Positions 20,454 to 30,892 of a stretch of DNA of 64,000 nucleotides are shown piece after piece (the stretch's first letter is position 1; each line of letters starts with the position of its first letter). The stretch comes from Leishmania donovani. Taxonomy: Eukaryota > Euglenozoa > Kinetoplastea > Trypanosomatida > Trypanosomatidae. A model generated the notes under the pieces. That model was not told the DNA's origin. It saw nothing but the letters and a program-made list of their open reading frames with translations, and ran no database searches. The stretch spans positions 1,312,355 through 1,376,354 of the forward strand of contig NC_018261.1 in the NCBI RefSeq assembly GCF_000227135.1, read 5' to 3'. The position numbers and the translations under genes were made by a program.

Positions 20454-21014
20454 ATGACAATTCGGGTTATGCTGCAGGCGATGGACCAGGGCCATCTGCT
20501 GGTAAACAACGTTGACAAGTATGTCCGCGCAGGACGTGGGGTCATGGTTTACATTGCCTTCCTCTCAGACAGAGACAGCGCACCGATCACCGACGAGGCT
20601 CTGCGCCACGCCGTGGATGTGCTGCTCCAGACCAAAATCTTCACGCACTTTTCACCAGAAAAGATGATCAACCAGCCCCAATCGCTGGAAGAGTGTCCTG
20701 AGATGGACATCCTCATTGTTCCACAGGCGTCGCTGGGCGGCAAGGTGAAGGGGCGTTCGGTGCAGTTTCACCAGCTCGTCGCCAAGGGCGTGGGCGCAGC
20801 GCTGTACGATCGCTTCTGCCACTTTGTCCGCGTCGCCCGCGGAGTGGATGAGTCCCGCGTGGACGCCAATGGGGCACCACTGAACGAAGGAGATGCTCCG
20901 AAGGCGGAGGGCTGGATCAAGTACAACTCCCGCGTCATCTCCGGCACCTTTGGGAATCGCCAGGGTCTGCGATTCGAATCGGAAGGGCCGTTCACGCACA
21001 TGTTTGACATTTGA
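20454..21014 (+). CDS. D-aminoacyl-tRNA deacylase-like protein of the DTD2/ATD type
   Basis: Predicted proofreading enzyme that hydrolyses mischarged aminoacyl-tRNA, 186 aa. The fold is that of D-aminoacyl-tRNA deacylase (DTD), but the signature motifs follow the paralogue DTD2, also called ATD. IVPQASLGGKVKG starts at about residue 88, with P90, where classic DTD has a VSQFTL segment. The second motif is GTFGNRQ followed by EGPFTHMFD, with G178-P179, where classic DTD has NDGPVT. Human DTD2 has very similar PQATLGGRLKG and GPFTHLIE motifs (from memory). ATD is reported to clear L-Ala wrongly attached to tRNA-Thr. The enzyme works as a dimer and should be cytosolic; no targeting signal is visible. 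A DTD-family structure from L. major is known, I believe, and this gene may be its counterpart. Start: see the acceptor at 20404. Confidence 0.88.
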   Translation: MTIRVMLQAMDQGHLLVNNVDKYVRAGRGVMVYIAFLSDRDSAPITDEALRHAVDVLLQTKIFTHFSPEKMINQPQSLEECPEMDILIVPQASLGGKVKGRSVQFHQLVAKGVGAALYDRFCHFVRVARGVDESRVDANGAPLNEGDAPKAEGWIKYNSRVISGTFGNRQGLRFESEGPFTHMFDI

Positions 21015-21828
21015 TTCTGGCGACGCCGAAGGGAAAATCGAAGATTGGAGGTGTCGATGCGAGCAACAACTCAAACGCAACGCGCGTGACGCCAGAGCAT
21101 CCCCTCTGCGTACGTGGAGGTCAGAAGACCTCGCGGCAAACAGTAACGCTCTTCTCGACGCTCGTCTTTCCCCACTCCCTCTCCGCGCGCCAGCCGCATC
21201 TTCATCTTGGGCGCGAGTGACAGGTATGCCTTTCGCTCGCGGTTTGGGAAAGGACGAGGAAGACGGTGCAGTGCGCGCACAACCGGAAAGGTATATTTGC
21301 AGCGCGTAGAACGTGTGAGAAGGTTGAATCATCTGTGTGTGTGTGTGTGTGTTCGACTCTCTTTCTGCGGTGGTGCGGTCATCGATTGCGGAACGCTGCT
21401 CCTTTTCGATGCAGCGTGTACGAAACCGTGCATCCTGTAGCGCTGCACACGCTTTACCGTGTTTACGACGTTTACAGACCCAACGGAAACAATTCGTACG
21501 CTTTCCTGTTCTTACCGATAGAGTGTCTATCATTGCTGTCCCTGCGAGGAAAAGAGCACGAAAATATCCTCTTCTGTATTGCGCCCCCCCCCCCATCATC
21601 ACCACCAGCACTGGCTCTCTTCCTTCCGCTCACCTCTTCTCCGCCACCCTGATCATCTCACAAACAAGCGGCGATTACGTCCGTGTGTACGTGCAGCCTC
21701 TCAAGCACTTGCATGTGCGCACTCAAAGAGGTGTTGTGCCATCTGCTTGCGCTCGAAAAGAGGACGACAACGTCTTGTTTGTTTGGTTTCTTTTCCTTCG
21801 GCTACCCGCATTTCATCGAAATTCATCT
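21015..21828. other. Spacer
   Basis: No gene seen. TG run at 21333-21352, poly-C at 21584-21593, and T/C-rich leader at about 21775-21800. Confidence 0.65.
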
Positions 21829-22281
21829 ATGGCACTTTCAAGCAGCGGATCTGCCGCGTTGGGGAATAGGATTGCACGGGCGACAGCGGCGGCACCGCAG
21901 TGGACAGTACAGCAGCGGTGCTTCCGACAGCTAATGAAGTCGCTTCGAGGTGCCTACTTCCACGACCGCTCGAAACTATTTTGGGCACGGCATCGCGTCC
22001 TCGTGGAGTTCTACAAGTACTCCCGCGTGGAAGAGGAGAAAGACGTGCTGCTGCTCGTCGGCATCGGCAACGAAATCGCGACCTTCGTGGCCGAGTACAT
22101 GAAAGTAGACGTTGGCGCCATCATGGAGCATAACGAAAAGATCCAGTCGCTTCCGGTAGCCAAGGCAAAAAAGTACCGTGAGGAGTATTTGCTACATGAG
22201 AAGCAGCATGAGTCGTGGTGTAAGCAGAAGATTCGACTCATGATGGACCGCCGGCCGCCACCACCGTATCCGTTCTCTTAA
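21829..22281 (+). CDS. Small LYR-motif-like protein, 150 aa
   Basis: The product is 150 aa from the ATG at 21829. The long open frame upstream translates leader sequence and is discarded. After a short Ala/Ser-rich N-terminus with few acids, which could serve as a mitochondrial signal, comes a three-helix pattern. It runs CFRQLMKSLRGAYF at about residues 31-44, then ARHRVLVEFYKYSRVEEE, then KDVLLLVGIGNEIATFV. That spacing fits the Complex1_LYR family, where the first helix carries the LYR-like tripeptide (here probably SLR), the second an R-x-x-F/Y pattern, and the third a G-x-x-x-L/I packing helix. LYR proteins bind mitochondrial acyl carrier protein and help assemble respiratory complexes or Fe-S clusters. 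The basic, proline-rich tail (RRPPPPYPFS) is unusual. Assignment is tentative. Confidence 0.78.
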   Translation: MALSSSGSAALGNRIARATAAAPQWTVQQRCFRQLMKSLRGAYFHDRSKLFWARHRVLVEFYKYSRVEEEKDVLLLVGIGNEIATFVAEYMKVDVGAIMEHNEKIQSLPVAKAKKYREEYLLHEKQHESWCKQKIRLMMDRRPPPPYPFS

Positions 22282-23422
22282 GTGGCGCACTTGTGGGGGT
22301 GGGGAACGGGGGGGGGGGCAAAAGAGGAGAAGAGGGGGTAAGAGTGCGTCTCCTGACGTTTGCTGGCGCACGTGCGGACGAGAGGTGGCAGGGAAGGAGG
22401 CGTTTGAGGTGCGCTGAGCCAACAGCCGTAGGTGGCTCGGCTGTCGGCTGACTCTCTCTCTCATTCTCTTTTCCTGCCTTCCATAGAGCGTCCATCCGAG
22501 CCCTCTTTGTGCATCATTTCCCCACTTGCCCCCCCCCCCTTCACACACACACACAGCACCCTCACAGTCTCTCCTTACGTGTTCACACAAATACATGAAG
22601 AAGAAGCGGTTCGGAAAAAAAAAAACAGAAAAAACCGGGAGCAAAAGAGCCGCGTCACGTATGTCTTCGGGGCAGAGACTCTGCCGCGTGATGGCGCGTC
22701 TACTCGGTTTATGTTCCGTGTGTCGCGGAGAGGGTTGTAGTTCTTCCGGACAAGGGCCTCCCGTTCTGTAGAAGACCGCGGCAACTCTATCGATTCTGAA
22801 CGTCAGGGGTGTTGGCGTCGTTGCTCTGCCAAAATGACCTCTCTCTTTCACTTTGTTTTCCCCTCGTTGATTGTCGTGCTCGCCCACTGCCGGCATTCGC
22901 CGCATGGGCCCACTACATCATCGCTTTTGCCCGTGTGTAACCGGTGGGAGGGAGGGGGGCACTCTCTTGAAGGAGTCAGAGCCACCCCTCTATCGTATCC
23001 ACGAAATCGAAACACGCCCGTGCACACAAACGTGCAGTCGTCGCTCACGTCAAACCACCTCATCGCACACCACCGCACAGGTGCCATCTTTTTTTTTTCC
23101 GCGAAGAAGCGAAATCAACCACAAAGAGAAGCCAAAGCGCTCGCATACCCTACTCCATCTTCGTGCGCCTCCTCTCTCTTTCTCCGTCTTTCTACTCGCC
23201 ACACAGCCTCGGCGCCCGCCCCTCATACTCCCTTTTGCTGTGGTGCTTTTCCGCTACGTTCTGCGAGTGTGGATACACCTCTCTTTTTGTTTCCCCCGTC
23301 TCTCTTAGTCTCCTACGCGCACGCCATCGTTGCTGTCGCCGTCACGTGCACAGTCTCCATAGCCATCACAAAAAAAAAAGCAAAACAGAAAACACACACA
23401 TACGCATTCTTTTTCACGCGCA
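22282..23422. other. Spacer with homopolymer runs
   Basis: No gene seen. Poly-G at 22309-22317, poly-C at 22530-22538, A-runs at 22615-22624 and 23370-23378, a T-run at 23089-23098, and CT-rich leader sequence at about 23160-23310 before the epimerase gene. Confidence 0.65.
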
Positions 23423-24328
23423 ATGGTTGCCTTCACTCCCGACTCCCGCGGGCGCAACTGCGTCACTATCCACAGCGAAGATGGCTCCAGCGTTACCGTC
23501 TATGAGCAAGGCGCGCACGTCAGTAGCTGGAAGACCAAGGATGGAAAAGAGCATCTGTACCTCAGCCCCACTGCCATCTTCGCTGACCGCACCGCCCTGC
23601 GTGGTGGCGTGCCGCTGATCTTCCCGCAGTTCGGGGCTTACGGCCCGCTGCAGCCGTCGCACGGCTTCGCGCGCATTCGTTCGTGGAGCATCGAGGATGC
23701 CCAGAGCGGCAGGGCGAGCTTTTCGTTGCGCGTGCCCCTGTGCGAGCTGCTGCCGGAGGATTCTTCTCTCACCGATTCCCCGCAGAGCGCCGTCAACCTG
23801 CTGTACACGATTTGCTTCAGCAACACCGAGCTGAAGCTGCGTATGAAGGTCACGAACACAAGCGAGGAACAGTCAGCACCGTTTCAGTTTGCCTTCCACA
23901 CGTATTTCGCAGTGTCCGACGTTTCGAAGACGGTAGTCAGCGGCGTCAACCGCTCTCCTTTCGTCGACAACTGCAAGGCGCGCGGCAACCCGAACACACA
24001 GCCGAGCCCGCCGGAGCAACTGTGGATTATTCGTGGCGAGCACGACCGCGTTTACCCCGACCAAGCGTGCGCCATCGTCCTCCAGGACCTGGGCACGAAG
24101 ACCACGCTTCAAATCTCCAGTCCTAACCTAAGCGACGTGTGCCTCTGGAACCCTGGTGAGTCCAAGTGCGCTGCGATGAAGGACATGCCACCGGATGGCT
24201 ACAAGCACTTTGTGTGTGTGGAGCACGGCAAAATGCTGAAAAAGGTGGTGGTGCCGCCGTGCTCGAGCTGGACCGGCACGCAGGAGATCGCAATCATAGC
24301 TGAAAGTCCTCGTGAGTCGAACATATAG
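23423..24328 (+). CDS. Glucose-6-phosphate 1-epimerase (hexose-6-phosphate mutarotase, YeaD family)
   Basis: Predicted to interconvert alpha- and beta-glucose 6-phosphate, feeding glycolysis and the pentose phosphate pathway. The product is 301 aa, normal for the family. Family hallmarks are RGGVPLIFPQFG from R60, the HGFAR motif from H80, the catalytic-base region AFHTYF with H159, and FVCVEHGKM with the likely catalytic E267. The protein shows the galactose-mutarotase-like beta-sandwich pattern throughout. Much of sugar metabolism in kinetoplastids is glycosomal. The terminal tripeptide here is SNI, which is at best a weak variant of the peroxisomal PTS1, so a cytosolic or dual location is also possible. 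The start is the first ATG of the frame, after a CT-rich leader. A SIDER element lies about 500 nt downstream, probably in its 3' UTR. Confidence 0.92.
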   Translation: MVAFTPDSRGRNCVTIHSEDGSSVTVYEQGAHVSSWKTKDGKEHLYLSPTAIFADRTALRGGVPLIFPQFGAYGPLQPSHGFARIRSWSIEDAQSGRASFSLRVPLCELLPEDSSLTDSPQSAVNLLYTICFSNTELKLRMKVTNTSEEQSAPFQFAFHTYFAVSDVSKTVVSGVNRSPFVDNCKARGNPNTQPSPPEQLWIIRGEHDRVYPDQACAIVLQDLGTKTTLQISSPNLSDVCLWNPGESKCAAMKDMPPDGYKHFVCVEHGKMLKKVVVPPCSSWTGTQEIAIIAESPRESNI

Positions 24329-24833
24329 GCACGGTTCGGAGGCAGCAAAAAGGAAAGGAAGCGCGACAGAAACGCTTCCCACGAGGCGTGCATTTCTTCT
24401 GCGGCCTCGAGCGCTGGATATGCCTGCTCTTGCCGGTGCACACATACACATGCACACACCTGCTTTCATCCTTTTTCTCCGTCGTCGCTTTGGGCGCGTT
24501 GCAGGCGCGGCGACGGGTGGCTTGGTGCAGTGTCCCCAGACTGGGCCGTCTAGCCAACTGCGACCAACACATACATACGCGTAACTCCACATACGCTGAG
24601 AGAGCAGAGGCAGAACCGGAAGCAGACGGAGAATGCGCGCGTGGCTGATGCCCACGTATCCGCTAGTCAATATAGTTGCGCACTTCAATGTTACCTGAAA
24701 CTCACCCATAAAGTTCACGGCCCATCGTTTTTGCCTGTGATGGTATATTCTTCCCCTGCGCATTTCCGAAGTGAATAACTAAATGCTGCGTGCTTGTGTG
24801 TGCTCGCGTAGGCGACCTCCTCTGGCACGCACC

Positions 24834-25420
24834 ACCTCACAGTGCGTCGTATCTCAGGGTTCGCTGCCCCCCCCCCCCACTTCCGCTGTCTCCTATCAAA
24901 TGCCGATCCAACCACTTGTGGTGGTGCCAGGGTTAGGCACCTACGATTAGAGGAGGCCAAACCGATTATACCGCTACGGATGTCGGCGGCGACGTCGTGG
25001 ATGGCGTGGCATTGGAGCGACCTGGGTACGTGCACACAGCTTGTTCCATCCATACGATTGGGCAGCGTGTGCCCGCGTGACTCAAACGTGTAGCGCACCC
25101 TGGCCCTCAACACTGACTACTGGTGGCGGAGCGCCTGAGTGTCACCCCGAGAGAGATACACCAAGTGTGGCGACCTGCATGATGGGGGGAGCGGCAGTGA
25201 AGCGACCTGCAAAAAGGCGTGTGGGTGGTGGGTAGAATTTGAGGCAGGGAGCCGAGCTCTGCTGACTGAGTCGGCGCATTGCTGCAGCGCGCGTCCACAG
25301 CAGATTCGTGCCACGCGATGTGTCTGTGTGGCAGGCAGTGGCAGAGCGGAGCTGAACTCATGTTGTATGGCAGCGAATGGGCACGTCGAAGGAAAAGCCA
25401 AATCATTTTTTTTTATCACT
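24834..25420 (+). mobile_element. SIDER-type degenerate retroposon (SIDER2-like)
   Basis: The element starts with CCTCACAGTGCGTCGTATC, the same 5' block as the one at 47151. It carries the GGATGGCGTGGCATTGGAGCG block near 24999, the CATCCATACGATTGGGCAG block near 25049, the GTGTGGCGACCTGCATGATGG block near 25165, the GAATTTGAGGCAGGGAG block near 25235 and CTCATGTTGTATGGCAG near 25358. It ends in an A-rich stretch at about 25390-25407 followed by a T-run. Sense orientation, in the 3' UTR of the epimerase gene. No coding capacity. Confidence 0.87.
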
Positions 25421-28400
25421 TTGATGTCCTGGTGCGTGTTTGGGGAGCATTCGATGTTGCCACGTGTTCATGTGCGCATATGTTTGCTTCGCTTGGTTTC
25501 TTGCTTCCGTTTTCTCATTGTATCTGGTCCATCCACGCACACACACACACACACACAAACCTCCTTTTTTTCATCGGTCTCTCCACTGCCTTTGCGGATA
25601 TGCCCGCATGTGTGCTTGTGTGTGTGTGTGTGTGCCTTCACGTGCTCTGTAGTGTATCTGACGTGTATCATCGACAGGGGGAGGGTACGTCAGCGCCCGG
25701 CGTTACGTGTTTGCGTGTGCATATAACCACGGGTGTGCGTGGACGGGCATCGGCACATGCCGCCTTAGCCGTTCTCCATGGTATTTGCATGACTACAGGA
25801 GTGAGTTCGATGGCTGAAACATCTCATTAGTATTGCTTACGTTCTCTCTCATTTTATGCACTTGTTGCTCTCTCCGTGGGAGTGCTCGAGAGGCCGTTTA
25901 TTATTATTATGTGTGTGTGTGTCGTGTTGATGATGCGACTCGCATGCATCACGACTGTCAGCGACGTGTTGCATCAAGGCGAGCTCCCCGTCCTCCTTTA
26001 TATGCCTATGCTGAGGCGGGGTAGATGGATCCCTTGCACCTCAGAGCAGCACTACAGAGGAAAAGAGAAAGCGTGGGATGAGGGTACACGTGTGCTTGCG
26101 TATACGCTACAGAACAGGAGCTGCGGCAGTTGAAAAAGAAAACAGAACGGCATCATCATGTCACGAGGGGCAGCCAAAGGATTCTAAGGACGCGGAAGAC
26201 AGAGGAACCCCTTGTGGCGGGCTGTGGGGCGGTGTGCCGCAGGGAATGCAAAAAGCGGGTGCACCTCTGCTCTCAACGTTGAGCATTTGTTTTTTTTTTC
26301 CGTGCAACGCTCACGGCCGCCTTACCTGGTCCAAAGTCATTCAGAGCTTGCGGCCTCTTGGGGACACGGGAAAGCTACCCGCATGCGCGAGAAACCCACC
26401 CCTGCCTCGTTCTTCGCAGCACTCCCGCTCTCCTTAGCTTGTGCTCTCGCCACGCAGACACACACACACACGCGCACTGGCTCTGTCTCTTACGTTTGCG
26501 TCCTTTACCGTCTCCTGTTTTCCTTCCTCTGCGCCTTCTCCCCTTAGCCCTCCTCCACCCGGCGAACAGAAACATTTTCTCGCAAATCAAGGCGCGAGAA
26601 GACAACGCAAAGGAAAACGGAGGCGCACGCACATACGCACAAAGGTGGTCTCTCCTCTTTCTCATCCGTTCTTTTATTTATGTGGTGTGTGTGTGTGCCT
26701 TTTGGCTCCTGTCCCCTTGTCGTCCCATCTTTTGTTTCCTGCATACCTCTCTTTCTCTCAGTAGCAGCAGCCGTGCATCGCGACCTACAGATCAAAGTCG
26801 TCACCTCCTCCTATTCTTCCGCGCTCGCACAGACACGCACGCACGATTTCCATTACCCTTCCCCCTACCCTCTTCTTTCTCCGTCTAACGTGCGTCTGCG
26901 GCGTCCTCAGTGGAGGGGGGCCGCGGCAGCCTCGTGTGAGTTGAGGTGCAAACGAAAACGGGAAGTGTAATAAACGAGAACGAAAAAAAAGCGTCGTGGG
27001 CTTCCGAGGCACTGGGCATGCACGCACGCACACAGACAGACAGATACATACAGCGGAAAACGAAAATTAGAGGTGTGCGGCGCGGGGGCATTTCCCCATC
27101 TCCTGTCGATTGAAGTCTGTCTCTACTTTGTTTCCGGCATTGAGGGGAGGCACGCACAAGATCGAACCTGCTCTCCCTCTCTCTCTTCTGAACCCTTTTC
27201 CGGCGGCGCGCATCAAGTCTGCTCTGTCGCTCGACCGGTTAAGCCAACGCGTCAAGAAATCGGCACTACACGACAAGCAGGTTATCATTTTGTTTTGGTG
27301 CCCGAGAAGCTAACGGTGGGGCCAACCGTTACCCCACCTATCCCTCCACCCCCTTCCCATCCACGTATAAACACAAGAAACGAGTAGACGCGCAGCGCAG
27401 TATTTGCCCCCCCCCCGTGTCGCGGAAAGGTTTGCTTATCTTTGTTGTGGTGTTTGTCTCCTGTTTCACTTGAGTGGCTCCGCTGTCGCTTTTCTTTTTT
27501 CTTCGTTCTGTTTGCCAGAAGCACCAAATCTCCGAGACACGACGGTGGAGAGTGTGCGCGCCCATTTCTCCTTTGATTCGTAGTTCCCCCCCCCTCTCCC
27601 CTCTTTCTCTGTCTTGAGGTTCCTTCTTATATTTTCGTTTTTCTGCGTGTGCCAGTGAGGTGCGCGCTCGTATCTCTCTCTCCTCTGTTCGTGGAATTTG
27701 GGCCCACTCGTGTATTTCTTGTCTGTCGCTCGACACGAGCGAGTCTTGTCACCCTTCCCCAGCTATCCGACCAGAGCCGCCTCTTATTTGAACCCGGGAT
27801 CCCCACCGCTCCACCTATTCGTGCCGTCTCTCTCTCTCTCTCTTTCCCTCGCGGCCTTGTTCACATACATTCTTGTTCTCTTCTTTGGTTTCCTTTTTTT
27901 TTTTACTTCTCTCGCCGCGCAGACACAAACACAGACAGAGGTGCACACTTTATTCTTCATCTCTCAGACATCAAATTTTTTGTTGCTTCCTTTCCTTCGT
28001 ATTCTATATCTACCCTCCATCTCCGCCCCGGATGCACCTTACCTAAACCTCTCGCATTTCTCTCCATCTGTATTACCTACTCCTTCTTTCGCGCCATCAT
28101 TTTAGTTCGCGGCTGCTTACTGTGGTGGGTGTATTGTGTTTTTCTGTGTTCTTTTCGTGTGCGTGTGCGTGTATTTCTTTGTGGTTGCTCTCTTCGTTCA
28201 CGGTCGCTTCGTATTCGGCTCTGCAAACTCTTCGGTGTTTCGCTGTTGGCGCGTGCACACGTGTGATTGTAGGTACCATTTCCTTCTTTACTTGCGAATT
28301 TCGTTTTTGTGCATGTGTTGATCTGTCTTCGTGCGCCTGCCTTTTCTCTCGCCCGTGCGCTCGCGTGTTGCGTCTTAATGTGCGTGTCTGTGCATCCACG

Positions 28401-29521
28401 TACTCGTGGTGTTTCTCTGCACCTTTGACTGCTGGGGATCTTCTATAGCCCGTCCCGCTCCGCCTCTCAAAAAGATTCCCACTCGAGCAGACGGTTAACC
28501 CACACACGGTCGCGCCTTTTTTTCTTCTGTCCATCTCTGCATACGCTTACCAGCCCGAATAGCGCCCCATTCACATCTTTTTTTTTTTGGTTCTCTACCA
28601 ATCCTGCTTCTCTACACTTCTTGCGGTTCTCTCTTTTGACTTTTCCAATAGAACTACCTATACCTCTTGTGGCAGCCATCAGCCCCCGCCCTCGCCTTTC
28701 CGTGCACGGGCGCACGCGCGAGTCGACAGAAACGGAGAGCGATACGCCTGTGTCTCTCTGTGTGGTATGAGCAAGTTTGAGTGGTCTTTCCTGTGCTTAC
28801 TTCCCGTGTTCACCTTTTCCGCTGTTTTTCTTTTGTTCCGTCTTTTCGCTCGCACCACTTCCTTTCAAGTTGCACCTCCTCTCTGTCTCTTCTTTTTTTC
28901 TCTCTTGTATTTGGTTTCTCTTGGAGTTTTCCTTCTTTTCTTTTCTGTGCGCGTGCGTGCGTAATTGTTCTCCTTCTCTTGCGTGTGTGTGCTTGTGTTT
29001 AGATTTCCTTTTCGGCCTTGAAGCTTGTGCCTTGGTGATCGAGACGGAGATAAACACTCTATCGCCACCGCTACCCTGCCGGTTAGACACAAGCGCTCTT
29101 TCTCTGCTTTCTCTACCAACACCTCTCCTATTTTGTTTCTTTTTTTTTTTTATTTTTCTGATTGCACTCCTCGACTTGTCCGTATCTCTTCGTATCTCTC
29201 CTTCGCTTGGGTTTGCGGCCGCTGTTTTCGCTCTCATTTTGTGTGTGTGTGTGTGTTTTCACGTGTGCTCCTGCTGCAACCTACCTCGCCTTGACTGGCT
29301 TCCGTTTCTGTGGAACGCTTATACAAACATTCACAAACGTACTCAAACACGCACGAACGTGCACTCAAACGTCACACATCTCCTCTTTCTTTCTTCTCTC
29401 CCTCAGACACCTTCCGTTATACGTTATACGTTTTCTTTTTTTCTTGTGTGTGTGATTATTGCTTGTTTTCTTTTCTGCTGTTTTTTTGTCACTTGATTAT
29501 TGACTTCATCACACCACCGTC

Positions 29522-29551
29522 ACACGACTGCCTGAGAACGGGCAGTCGTGT
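29522..29551 (+). other. Perfect 11-bp inverted repeat, strong hairpin
   Basis: ACACGACTGCC at 29522-29532 is the exact reverse complement of GGCAGTCGTGT at 29541-29551. In RNA the stem can extend inward by a U-G wobble and a G-C pair, leaving the tetraloop AGAA. It lies in a non-coding stretch with no similar hairpin noticed nearby. It could be a regulatory UTR structure, an RNA-processing site, or chance. Confidence 0.7.
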
Positions 29552-30892
29552 TTGCCCACGAAGCGCTGAAACACGCACACACGCATACACGCCTCTCGAA
29601 ACGACGCCACGGAAGAGGAACAACTGCGTCGCTGTCCCCTTGGGCTCTCTTTTTGTCTTTTCGCGCCCTCTGGGCAACACGTGGAAAGAATACTGCGAGA
29701 AGAGAGCGAGAACAGAAAAGCGGCGACGAGGGTTGGAATTGAAGCCGACGAAAAAGGTGAAAACAGCGCGCGCGAGTATAACAGAAAAGCGCGCACCTTA
29801 CATCAGCACCTGCAAGAAGACAGAGAGGAGGGCGACGCATAACGGGTGGGGGAGTGCTGAACATCCAAACACACATATAGGGGACGCGCACGCGACCAGC
29901 AGTGGAGAGATTCGAAGCCCTAGAAAAATTGAAGGATCACACGAGCTGTGGATGCTCACAGGTAGTCAGCCAAGAGACCTCCGCCGCTCGCCTCTCGTCC
30001 TCTTGCTTTGATCGTGCAGCTCGGTTGTGTTTGTGTCCTTCGGTCCAATCGCTGTGGGGCGCCCTATCATCCTTCCACCTCACCCATACGCACATCCGCT
30101 CTACCACATCGATATTGCTCATTTTCGTTCTCCCTTGTGGTCATCCTCCCTGTCGTCACGCAGGGTAGCGGAACAACGAAGAACAACTCAGGAAGGAAAG
30201 CGTCCACGTATACTGAGCACACAGAAGGCTTTATATCCTTTTTTCTTTCTCGTTGTCTTTGGTGTCCGCTTTTCTTCCTCTCTCTCTTCGTGAGTTTGCC
30301 AGTCGCGCCCACACTCGCCCGTCTTCTGTGACCTACTCTCATCTTCTGTTCGCTTGTGCGCTTCTTTTTTTTTGTTACCGTTTCTTTACTTTGAGTGTTC
30401 CGTTTTTTTTTGTTTCGGTTTCGATTCTTGTAGCTTATAAGAGCACGCTGGCACAAACATAATTAGAAGTCCTCCTCCTCTATCTCCTCCTGCACGCGTC
30501 CCCTCTCCCTCCTGCAGGGCTCTGTGAACTCTTTCGACGCCCGTCTTTTTTTTTTACCAGACTCATTTTCATTTAGCGGTGTGTTCCGTAGTTTCCGTTT
30601 TCCTTCTCCCCCGTTTTACGTTCTCCACCTCTGTGTTGCACACTGAAGAGACATACAGACGCGTACGAAGGCGTTGCGGGGCGGTACGAGATTCAGCAGG
30701 CGACGACGAGTACTGGTGGAGGTGCTGAGTAGCATACAAGACGGACACTCTCCCATACGCTTAGGCGGACAGTCTGGCTCGCATCGCCGCGCCCTCAAAC
30801 CGCTCCCTTCCTCCATCTACCCAAAGAGAGCGAAAAAAAAAAAATAAAGGGTGGGCGGGAAGCGAAGGAAAAGGCAGAAAACAGCGCTGAAA

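Larger units (their letters stand above)
24329..30892. other. 6.5-kb gene-free spacer
   Basis: The longest gap in the window. It contains a SIDER element (about 24834-25420), TG/CA microsatellites (25541-25558, 25616-25636, 29238-29254), poly-C at 27407-27415, many T/C tracts and a perfect hairpin at 29522-29551. ORFs of 130-240 codons at 27649-28266, 28777-29496 and 29310-30011 are translated T/C-rich sequence with no domains, so I do not call them. The bulk is probably the 3' UTR of the epimerase gene plus a long 5' UTR of the HECT-like gene, or an unseen non-coding transcript. Confidence 0.55.

Noticed and set aside
25139..25726. 195-codon ORF
   Set aside because: Mostly the 3' half of the SIDER at 24834 read in one frame; the rest is TG-repeat sequence.
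27649..29496. ORFs of 130-240 codons (27649-28266, 28777-29496)
   Set aside because: They encode Phe/Leu/Ser/Cys-rich peptides from T/C-rich UTR sequence, with no domain and no G/C third-position bias.
29905..29925. GAGATTCGAAGCCC resembling a tRNA B box
   Set aside because: No A box or cloverleaf in the 70 nt around it.
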